In this document: in pieces, positions 8,018 to 14,188 of the stretch
How positions within the stretch are numbered: position 1 is the first letter of the stretch
Layout of the letters: each line of letters opens with the position of its first letter
NCBI GenBank assembly: GCA_013298595.1
Contig: JAAFIG010000047.1
Span: 1-32,355, forward strand
From: Deinococcales bacterium
Lineage (GTDB): Bacteria; Deinococcota; Deinococci; Deinococcales; JAAFIG01
DNA length: 32,355 nucleotides
Reading direction: 5' to 3'
The notes under the pieces: model-generated
Told to the model about the DNA's origin: nothing
The model's input: only the letters and a program-made list of their open reading frames with translations
Databases searched by the model: none
Translations under genes and position numbers: made by a program

Positions 8018-9490
8018 TTAGCGTTTTTTCTTGCTTGGCACGCTTCTCGAGATAAATCCTTTGAGATCAGTTGCCATTGCCTCGAGGCTGGGTTGGTGAA
8101 CATACATCATGTGACCAGCTTCGTAGTATTTTGTCTCGAGGTTTCTCTGTAAGTGGGCTGGTATGCCGAGGTGATCGAAAACGTAATCGGATGCCCAGTA
8201 GGGTGTTGCAAGGTCGTAGTAGCCATTTAAGACCATCACGCGCAGGTTGGGGTTCATGTTCATGGCTTTGCGTAGGGTTTCGGCAACATTGACGTACCGA
8301 TTCTCGAATTCTTTGTACGACCACGGTTGCCAAACTTTGAAATTCAGAATTTCGTAGACCGTGTCAGATTCAAAACCCAATTCTGTTCGGACATACTGAT
8401 TAAACGCAGCTGTGTACGCACCGTAAATGGCAGCGTAACTTGGGTCGAATTCAAAGTGCTGCCCCGCCGAATCTCGGTCAAAAGCCGTAAATCTCGAGTC
8501 GAGCCGACCAACAGTATTGCCATTGGAACGCATCAGTTCTTTGCAAAAACGCATGATCTCGAGACGTAAATTGCTGTTCTCGACGAATTCTTTGGAAACA
8601 CCTGTCAATCTCGAGATTTCGGCTACCACTTTGGCTCGTTCGGTTTTCTCGAGTCGCTGTCCTTTGAAAAGCGCGGTTTGGTATGCGCCAGCCGCAAATT
8701 CTTCGGCTTGGCGGATGTGCACCTCGAGCGATTTGGCTTTGACTTTGCCGTGATAATAGGCAGTGGCAGCAAAGGCTGGTAAGTACAAAATATGCGGTAA
8801 ATCGTTACCCAGTTCAAAACGAATAGTTGAGAAATCCAGCACCGTAGAAACCAACACAATGCCATTGAGGTACATGCCGTGGCGTTCTTGTAAGTACCCT
8901 GCTAACCCGCTGGCTCGGGTGGTGCCGTAGCTCTCCCCTGCTAAGAATTTCGGTGATAACCAACGCTGTTCTCGAGAAACAAACAAGCGAATAAAATCAC
9001 CAACCGATTCGATGTCTTTGGTAAACCCATAAAAATCTTTGGCTTTGCCGCCTTGAGCAACCCTCGAGAAACCTGTGCCGACTGGGTCTATAAAAACCAA
9101 ATCGGAATGCTCAAGCAAAGTCTGGGCGTTATCCTCGAGTCCGAATGGTGGTGAAACAAGCGTGCCAACATCACCCATCACCACTTTACGCGGACCAAAT
9201 GCACCCATGTGCAACCAAACACTCGAACTACCCGGACCACCATTGAAACAAAAAGTGATTGGGCGTTGGGTTGTATCTTTAATACCATTTAAGGTGTATG
9301 CCACATAAAAAAGTTGCGCTTGGGCTTGTTCGCCATCAAAAGCCCCATCTTTTTCGGTTTCAGCTCGTAAGACCATCGTACCAGTACGAGCGGTGTACTC
9401 GAGCTTTTTGCCTCGCAACAAGAGACTGTGCTGCGTGGTAACAACTTTATCCTCGAGTGGCGGCGGGGTAACTTTGGTTTCTTCAGGCAT
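8018..9490 (-). CDS. Serine carboxypeptidase, peptidase family S10
   Basis: This encodes 490 residues with the alpha/beta-hydrolase fold of family S10, which removes C-terminal residues from peptides. The oxyanion/substrate loop is FNGGPGSSSVW (82-92). The catalytic triad is visible as Ser187 in GESYG, Asp426 in NGYYDLATPY and His460 in YEAGHMMY. Unlike eukaryotic members there is no signal peptide: the N-terminus is polar (MPEETKVTPPP), so a cytosolic place is likely. The C-terminus ends in KKKR. The ATG at 9490 follows TAAACT by five nt, a leaderless pattern. Convergent with pgk. Confidence 0.92.
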   Translation of the reverse strand: MPEETKVTPPPLEDKVVTTQHSLLLRGKKLEYTARTGTMVLRAETEKDGAFDGEQAQAQLFYVAYTLNGIKDTTQRPITFCFNGGPGSSSVWLHMGAFGPRKVVMGDVGTLVSPPFGLEDNAQTLLEHSDLVFIDPVGTGFSRVAQGGKAKDFYGFTKDIESVGDFIRLFVSREQRWLSPKFLAGESYGTTRASGLAGYLQERHGMYLNGIVLVSTVLDFSTIRFELGNDLPHILYLPAFAATAYYHGKVKAKSLEVHIRQAEEFAAGAYQTALFKGQRLEKTERAKVVAEISRLTGVSKEFVENSNLRLEIMRFCKELMRSNGNTVGRLDSRFTAFDRDSAGQHFEFDPSYAAIYGAYTAAFNQYVRTELGFESDTVYEILNFKVWQPWSYKEFENRYVNVAETLRKAMNMNPNLRVMVLNGYYDLATPYWASDYVFDHLGIPAHLQRNLETKYYEAGHMMYVHQPSLEAMATDLKGFISRSVPSKKKR

Positions 9491-9495
9491 TATTT

Positions 9496-9501
9496 AGTTT
9501 A
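9496..9501 (-). promoter_or_regulatory. Putative -10 (TAAACT) of the S10 peptidase gene
   Basis: The minus-strand TAAACT ends five nt before the ATG at 9490, and no Shine-Dalgarno is present. It fits a leaderless transcript. Confidence 0.5.
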
Positions 9502-9566
9502 GCAGCTTATTGCTTGGGTCATGATAGTCATCTGCCCAGAAAGTGGTTCTGTTCAAAATACTGTTA

Positions 9567-10157
9567 TCAGAATTTCGGTTTACTGAAAGCAAGAAAATCT
9601 GAATTATCTGTCAGCTGAGACGTACCATCTACAATCAGTTTTGCTCGCTGCCAAGGGTGATCTGCTTCAAGAAATACTTGTTCAGCCGCTTGCCATTCAA
9701 ACCAAAAAGCGCGTCCTGCTTCGCCATCACGTTCTAAACCTCGTTTTTCAGCGATGTCTGACGCGGTTTCTATCCAAATAGGAAAATCTATCCATTCAGT
9801 AAATTCACGGCGAGTCGCAGAAACACCTTCTAAAATGAGCAGTGACGTTTTTGCGATTTCTATTGAACCTTGTCGTTGATGAGTCTTCCATGCTTGAGGA
9901 ATCCAATTGATTGGCTGTTGTGCTTTGAATGGCTTGAGAATATTTTCAATAAGGAGTTGATGCCAATCAAAAAAACTGTGATTCCAAGCGATATCATCCG
10001 TATGAACAATTGGTGCCTGTAACAACTTCGAGAGTTTGGTAGCAAAGGTGGTTTTACCAGAAGCACTTCTGCCATCTATGGCTACAATGGCAGGCTGTTT
10101 TAGGCTTTGCAACTGCAAAATCAAGGCGTTGAACGTTTGAATGGTAAATGTTGTCAT
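9567..10157 (-). CDS. Uridine kinase-like P-loop NTPase
   Basis: This encodes 196 residues. Walker A is AIDGRSASGKTT (27-37 region), followed by a DDIAW motif like the substrate Asp of the uridine/cytidine kinase group, and a Walker B-like strand LLILEGVSATRRE. The arrangement suggests a small-molecule kinase, possibly for a nucleoside, but the substrate is not clear. It is complete for this family. A TATAGT -10 ends five nt before the ATG. The gene lies in the longest CTCGAG-free stretch of this part of the window (9458-10239), unlike its neighbours, which may mean recent arrival. Confidence 0.8.
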   Translation of the reverse strand: MTTFTIQTFNALILQLQSLKQPAIVAIDGRSASGKTTFATKLSKLLQAPIVHTDDIAWNHSFFDWHQLLIENILKPFKAQQPINWIPQAWKTHQRQGSIEIAKTSLLILEGVSATRREFTEWIDFPIWIETASDIAEKRGLERDGEAGRAFWFEWQAAEQVFLEADHPWQRAKLIVDGTSQLTDNSDFLAFSKPKF

Positions 10158-10162
10158 GTGGC

Positions 10163-10168
10163 ACTATA
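10163..10168 (-). promoter_or_regulatory. Putative -10 (TATAGT) of the P-loop kinase gene
   Basis: The minus-strand TATAGT is five nt upstream of the ATG at 10157, without a Shine-Dalgarno. This suggests the gene has its own leaderless promoter rather than depending on dtd. Confidence 0.5.
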
Positions 10169-10220
10169 CAAAACAAAATCTGTTTATGGGAATTGACAAT
10201 ATTGGTTCAATGTTGTCTGG

Positions 10221-10676
10221 TCAAGGTTTACTACGATCACTCGAGTCTATGATAATGGTCACTGGTCCATCGTTAAGCAAATTCACTTTCATATCGGTTT
10301 GAAAAATACCTTCTTGTACCTCGAGTTGTTCATTGCGGAGCGCTTCGCAGAATTCGCGGTATAAGCGTCTGCCATCTTCGGCACTGGCGGCTTCAATAAA
10401 ACTTGGGCGATTACCACCTCGAGTATCGGCGTACAAAGTAAATTGTGAAACGGCTAATACTGCCCCACCGATTTGCTCGAGCGATAAATTCATTTTGCCT
10501 GCTTGGTCGTTAAAAACCCGTAACTTGGCTATTTTTCGGGCAAGGTAGGTAGCGTCTTCTCGAGTGTCGGATTTTTTAACACCAAGTAAAACCAAAAAAC
10601 CTTGTTCGATACTCGAGACAATTTTGTTATCCACAGTCACACTAGCACTACTGACCCGTTGAATAACAGCTCTCAT
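10221..10676 (-). CDS. dtd: D-aminoacyl-tRNA deacylase
   Basis: The 151-residue homodimeric enzyme hydrolyses D-amino acids (and misacylated glycine) from tRNA. The start MRAVIQRVSSASV and the two conserved motifs SQFTLYAD and NDGPVTI that form the active site across the dimer are present. The usual length is about 145-150. The ATG at 10676 is used because the family begins MRAV; the longer in-frame reading would run back into the upstream gene. AGGTG precedes it by 7 nt. It follows the DUF1844-like gene by 19 bp, probably as one operon. Confidence 0.96.
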   Translation of the reverse strand: MRAVIQRVSSASVTVDNKIVSSIEQGFLVLLGVKKSDTREDATYLARKIAKLRVFNDQAGKMNLSLEQIGGAVLAVSQFTLYADTRGGNRPSFIEAASAEDGRRLYREFCEALRNEQLEVQEGIFQTDMKVNLLNDGPVTIIIDSSDRSKP

Positions 10677-10695
10677 AGCTGCACCTGATACAGAT

Positions 10696-10968
10696 TCATG
10701 CTTCGGCTTTCTCGAGCGGGGTTTCGGCAAGTAATTTGCTAACACTTTGTACGGCATCGGTTAAGGTGCTGGCTTCATCGGCATTTAAGTTGCCTCGAGT
10801 TTTTTGTACCAGCATCTCGAGTAAACGCAAACTGCGTTCGGCAGTGGCTCGGTTACGGGTTACACCATCGCGGTGCATTCGGGCAGTTAAGGCATTGTAC
10901 TGCCCAAGGCTGGTTTCGGCAGCGGCAGTTAAACTATGAATTAATCCCAGAAAATCGGTGTTGGTCAT
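10696..10968 (-). CDS. DUF1844-like small helical protein
   Basis: The 90-residue, probably cytosolic and all-helical protein has a central segment LRLLEMLVQKTRGNLNADE. This matches the DUF1844 pattern (leucine-rich helix, then K-T-x-GNL and an acidic turn). No function is known for this family. It is first in a likely two-gene unit with dtd. A TACGCT box ends 7 nt before the ATG. Three CTCGAG sites are present. Identification rests on this short motif and overall length. Confidence 0.65.
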   Translation of the reverse strand: MTNTDFLGLIHSLTAAAETSLGQYNALTARMHRDGVTRNRATAERSLRLLEMLVQKTRGNLNADEASTLTDAVQSVSKLLAETPLEKAEA

Positions 10969-10975
10969 GGATGGT

Positions 10976-10981
10976 AGCGTA
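10976..10981 (-). promoter_or_regulatory. Putative -10 (TACGCT) of the DUF1844-dtd unit
   Basis: It ends seven nt before the ATG at 10968 and no Shine-Dalgarno lies between. It is a weaker match than the others. Confidence 0.35.
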
Positions 10982-11082
10982 TCAAAAGTAAACCAAGCAG
11001 AATGCCTCGAGTATGAAATGCAACTTAGACCACATCTTAAAGTTGTGTTTTCTTACGAAAATACTCTGGTTTCAACAGTACA

Positions 11083-11811
11083 GTGCTGAGTGTGATTGTT
11101 CAAACGACGACTAAACCAAAATTTCAAATTCCTTTTCTGGTCTGGATATACCTCGGAGTGATTGTTTTCTTAGGGGCATTGTACTTATTTGTACCCAGTG
11201 TCCGAGTTTTTGTAACCCAGTGCTTTGATATTTTGGTCAGCAATGACCGCGAACGCATCGAAACCTTTGTGGCAGGTTTTGGCTGGTGGGGACCTATTTT
11301 AATTATCGGCATGATGATTGCCCAGACGCTTCTGAGTGCTGTACCAATGATTCTTGTTTTATTGGTAGCAGTACTGGCTTATGGTCCAATTTGGGGCGGG
11401 TTACTCGGTTGGTGTGGCGCAATTATTGCTGCAATTGTTGGATACGGCATTGCTCGAGTCTTTGGAGATACCTTACAAGATACGTTTGTAACACCTAAAA
11501 TCCGAGATATCATTGCCCGCCACGTTGCTAGATACGGTGCATTAGCTATTCTTGCATTGCGTTTATCGCCACTGATTCCATCGGATGGTGTAAGTTTTGT
11601 TGCGGGTTTGTTGCGAATGAACTTCACAACGTTTCTCCTTGGAACACTCGGTGGTGTCACCCCGCTTGTGATGGTTGTAGCCTATTTTGGTAGTGATTTT
11701 GAACGCCTCACCAGCCTAGTCATTGGTGTAACGATTCTGAGTTTAGCTTCCCTAATTGCATGGGTGATTTACGACGGGTTTATCAAGCGTAAAAAAAGCA
11801 AAACTATTTGA
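11083..11811 (+). CDS. TVP38/TMEM64 (VTT/DedA-like) membrane protein
   Basis: The 242-residue integral membrane protein has about six hydrophobic segments. The VTT core is visible: a loop starting FGWWGPILIIGMMIAQ, the reentrant-type stretch AYGPIWGGLLGWCGAIIAAIVGYGIARVFG (split by glycines), and RLSPLIPSDGVSFVAGLLRM, the conserved R-x-x-P-x-x-P region. The family is linked to lipid scrambling or transport of lipid carriers. The start is uncertain. GTG at 11083 gives the longest form, while GTG at 11092 lies five nt after TACAGT and may be the leaderless start. Convergent with the uracil-DNA glycosylase, 9 bp apart. Confidence 0.88.
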   Translation: MLSVIVQTTTKPKFQIPFLVWIYLGVIVFLGALYLFVPSVRVFVTQCFDILVSNDRERIETFVAGFGWWGPILIIGMMIAQTLLSAVPMILVLLVAVLAYGPIWGGLLGWCGAIIAAIVGYGIARVFGDTLQDTFVTPKIRDIIARHVARYGALAILALRLSPLIPSDGVSFVAGLLRMNFTTFLLGTLGGVTPLVMVVAYFGSDFERLTSLVIGVTILSLASLIAWVIYDGFIKRKKSKTI

Positions 11812-11820
11812 AAGCAATCT

Positions 11821-12444
11821 TTAAAACAGCTTGGTTTGTTTAATCTCGAGCGGAGCATTGGTTTTTTCTGGTAACGCCTCGAGTGTTGCTTTGACAGCTT
11901 TGATATCTTGCCATGTCAACCATTTTGGTCCGCCCACAGTTCGTATGGCATTACGTAGCAAATAGGCTGGGTGAAACATCGGCAGTAACGGTATGGGATG
12001 GCTCAGTTTAGTAAATTCTGCCCATGTCCCTCGAGTTTTTGTGATACCTAAACTGGTATTTAATGCCCATTGGGTTGGTACATTGCCCAATGTAATAATA
12101 ATTTGTGGGCGAATACATTGGATTTGCTCGAGTAACCAATGGTCGCAACTAGCAATTTCATCGGGTTCTGGATTACGATTATTTGGCGGGCGACACTTGA
12201 CCACATTGCCAATGTAGACTTCACTTCTGGTAATACCAACTGCACCAAGTATTTGCTCGAGGAGTTGCCCTGCTTGTCCAACAAATGGTCTGCTTGTGCG
12301 ATCTTCTTCTTGTCCTGGACCTTCGCCAATCAGCATTAAACGCGCATCTGAGTTGCCTTCACCAAAAACCACGTTTTGCCGTGTGGGTGCAAGTTTACAG
12401 GTGGTACAAGTGCTACACGTTTGCCCTAATTGCTCGAGATTCAT
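11821..12444 (-). CDS. Uracil-DNA glycosylase, family 4 (4Fe-4S)
   Basis: The 207-residue base-excision repair enzyme removes uracil from DNA. Motif A region IGEGPGQEEDRTSRPFVGQAG and the later FHPAYLLRN match family 4. Four cysteines at 13, 16, 84 and 100 have the spacing of the iron-sulfur ligands in the Thermus enzyme. The ATG at 12444 is chosen because it starts MNLEQLGQTCSTC and sits six nt after a perfect TATAAT; the longer in-frame start would overlap the upstream gene. Downstream of the YkgJ-like gene but with its own promoter. Confidence 0.93.
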   Translation of the reverse strand: MNLEQLGQTCSTCTTCKLAPTRQNVVFGEGNSDARLMLIGEGPGQEEDRTSRPFVGQAGQLLEQILGAVGITRSEVYIGNVVKCRPPNNRNPEPDEIASCDHWLLEQIQCIRPQIIITLGNVPTQWALNTSLGITKTRGTWAEFTKLSHPIPLLPMFHPAYLLRNAIRTVGGPKWLTWQDIKAVKATLEALPEKTNAPLEIKQTKLF

Positions 12445-12450
12445 GGTTGT

Positions 12451-12456
12451 ATTATA
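12451..12456 (-). promoter_or_regulatory. Consensus -10 (TATAAT) of the uracil-DNA glycosylase gene
   Basis: A perfect TATAAT lies six nt before the ATG at 12444, in the 16-bp gap after the upstream gene. It is the clearest leaderless promoter in the window. Confidence 0.65.
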
Positions 12457-12460
12457 AAAC

Positions 12461-13213
12461 TCAAGCAGTTCCAATTTGTACAATTTCGATATGCCATAAA
12501 CCCAGTTTTTTGGCTTGTTTAATAGCTTGCTTGGCATTACCCGCTCGGACGGCATTCATAAATATTTCGTTGGTAGATAAACTGGTCAAAACCCAAAAAT
12601 CACCCCAGATTTCTAAACCCCAGGTTTCTTGCATACTTTGGCTGGCAACTTGCCAAATATCTTCGCCCATATCCTCGAGTGGTGCAATGTAATGACTGGT
12701 GCCATCGGTAGCAGGATTGGTTTTGATTTCACGCTGAAAAGCTTGGCTTTCTTGGCGATTCATCTGCTCAAGTGTACCAACTTTGCAGTAATGGGCATCG
12801 TAGGCGCTGTACGTATCGCGGCATCTACCTGGACGAGCTTGATAGGCAGTGCAACTTCCTGTGGTTTGGTCAAGCAATGGGCAAAAACCAATATCTGTGC
12901 GGTGTCGCTGAAAGTACAAATCCCAACTGGTAGCAGTTCGCGCATTTTGCATAACTCGAGCAGCATGCACATTCATGGCTTGTAATTGGGTATCTGTTAA
13001 ATGTGAAGCTGTAAAAAGTGCTTCAGCAAGGCTGACCCGAATTGGGAAACTACAACAATTCGCACAACCTGCTTGGCAATGCACTCTGCCGCCTTGTTGC
13101 ACAAAGCGTTCAATCCAATGACCAGATTGTTTTGTGTAACGTTCATAGGCTCGAGTGAGGCTCGAGATCATTGGTTGATCCACATTTTTGCTGGGTCTAA
13201 GTGACATTGACAT
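12461..13213 (-). CDS. YkgJ-family cysteine-cluster protein
   Basis: This encodes 250 residues. The N-terminal half has the Cys cluster of the YkgJ/zinc- or iron-chelating family: CQAGCANCC near residues 45-53, then FCPLLDQTTGSCTAYQARPGRCRD with three more cysteines. These residues likely bind a metal or Fe-S cluster; the biological role is not known. The C-terminal 100 residues are unassigned. An ATG at 13213 follows TATGCT by five nt. A second ATG two codons later is an alternative. Confidence 0.8.
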   Translation of the reverse strand: MSMSLRPSKNVDQPMISSLTRAYERYTKQSGHWIERFVQQGGRVHCQAGCANCCSFPIRVSLAEALFTASHLTDTQLQAMNVHAARVMQNARTATSWDLYFQRHRTDIGFCPLLDQTTGSCTAYQARPGRCRDTYSAYDAHYCKVGTLEQMNRQESQAFQREIKTNPATDGTSHYIAPLEDMGEDIWQVASQSMQETWGLEIWGDFWVLTSLSTNEIFMNAVRAGNAKQAIKQAKKLGLWHIEIVQIGTA

Positions 13214-13218
13214 CGTGT

Positions 13219-13224
13219 AGCATA
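13219..13224 (-). promoter_or_regulatory. Putative -10 (TATGCT) of the YkgJ-family gene
   Basis: The minus-strand TATGCT ends five nt before the ATG at 13213, without a Shine-Dalgarno. Confidence 0.5.
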
Positions 13225-13320
13225 GCGCTTTTCTATTATCTTTGCATAACCAAGCTTACACAGTGTCACAGACGCTATATGTTATCAACATATTGTCATA
13301 CACAACCTCACTGAGTGTGC

Positions 13321-13326
13321 TAAACT
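13321..13326 (+). promoter_or_regulatory. Putative -10 (TAAACT) of the ftsB-like gene
   Basis: TAAACT ends eight nt before an in-frame GTG at 13335. It was used to decide the start of the downstream gene. Confidence 0.45.
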
Positions 13327-13334
13327 ACCAAACG

Positions 13335-13655
13335 GTGATTCGTTTAGTCCCTCCAAAACTGGGTTCGGTCAAACCGTTGCGGCATTTTTTGCCACAATTA
13401 TTACTGACTGTATTGCTTGGTGCAGGTTTAATCCAATTGACTATCATGACCAGCGTAACCTTGTATCGTCACGTCGAAGCCAGCCAAACTGCTGCCATCG
13501 AAGAAGCCCGTATTGCTGCTTTGCAAAACGAAATTAATGTGCTCAAAGAACGGGCTACTCAAGCACGAACAGATACTTTGTATTTAGAACGCTTAGCCCG
13601 TAAGCAAGGTTTTGTTAAACGCGGCGAACAAGTGCTTGTCCCTAAGGTGCGTTAA
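13335..13655 (+). CDS. FtsB/DivIC-like septum formation initiator
   Basis: The 106-residue protein starts at GTG 13335; an in-frame TTG at 13242 would add 31 residues with no better support. It has one transmembrane helix (LPQLLLTVLLGAGLIQLTIM), then a long coiled coil (HVEASQTAAIEEARIAALQNEINVLKERATQ) and a short end YLERLARKQGFVKRGEQVLV. That is the classic FtsB/DivIC layout: a bitopic membrane protein of the divisome that links FtsQ and FtsL. The terminal E-R-x-AR-x-x-G-(FY)V-x-x-GE pattern is typical. It overlaps the next small ORF by one base (TAATG). Confidence 0.8.
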   Translation: MIRLVPPKLGSVKPLRHFLPQLLLTVLLGAGLIQLTIMTSVTLYRHVEASQTAAIEEARIAALQNEINVLKERATQARTDTLYLERLARKQGFVKRGEQVLVPKVR

Positions 13656-13903
13656 TGCCACTCGAGATCGCTGGGAAGTTACCTGAATTGGCTGGTGTTG
13701 ATGCCTTTCTCGAGGTGCTTGGTCATTCTGTGCATGTTGCCCAACTCAGTGTTGGCAAAGTGTGTGGCGGCAGGGTTTCAGCGGTGTGGTTTGGCAGTTC
13801 ACTCGAGATATATTCCAGCACCCTCGAGCCTTTTGAATTAACCGATGCGACTTTGTGCCGTACTCGAGCACTCGAGTTTATTGGGCAATTAGATCTACTT
13901 TGA
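13655..13903 (+). CDS. Small conserved-looking protein coupled to ftsB-like gene, unknown
   Basis: The 82-residue ORF has an ATG that shares its first base with the stop of the ftsB-like gene (TAATG), with AAGGTG just upstream, so translation is probably coupled. The protein has no signal or membrane segment. It reads as a small alpha/beta domain (GKVCGGRVSAVWFGSSLEIYS). Six CTCGAG sites lie in 250 bp, the densest in any gene here, and its Leu-Glu pairs largely arise from them. I do not recognise the family. Confidence 0.65.
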   Translation: MPLEIAGKLPELAGVDAFLEVLGHSVHVAQLSVGKVCGGRVSAVWFGSSLEIYSSTLEPFELTDATLCRTRALEFIGQLDLL

Positions 13904-13938
13904 ATGTGCACTTGGCAAAAGCCCCAAATTTACGAATG

Positions 13939-13964
13939 CAGGGCGAGGCATGCCTCGCGCCCTA
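13939..13964. repeat. GC-rich palindromic repeat GCGAGGCATGCCTCGC
   Basis: The core GCGAGGCATGCCTCGC (13943-13958) is a perfect palindrome flanked by GG and GCCCTAC. It belongs to the same family as the hairpins around pgk. It lies in the 285-bp gap before the MMPL gene. Confidence 0.8.
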
Positions 13965-14088
13965 CGGGATTTTTACCTTCTATAGCATTCCTCATTTGAC
14001 TTTTCGCCTTTTTTTGAACAATCGTTTGCTACTAGACAGCTTGTGATAAATAGTGCAAACTGTCTACTCGAGTGCCTCAGATACTATG

Positions 14089-14105
14089 GGGCGGATGCCT
14101 CGCCC
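14089..14105. repeat. Degenerate copy of the GC-rich palindromic repeat
   Basis: GGGCG...CGCCC with ATGCCTCGCCC on the right arm is a shortened or decayed member of the family. It sits 83 bp before the MMPL start. No gene was seen in 13904-14188 apart from these repeats. Confidence 0.5.
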
Positions 14106-14188
14106 AAAGCACACTAAACTCAAGGGGTTCAAGTGCAAAGACTTGATTTCTCGAGCAGCCATACAGCCGCTCTTTGGTTAGGATACCT

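Noticed and set aside
8018-9490. Secreted S10 peptidase
   Set aside because: The N-terminus is polar with no hydrophobic signal segment.
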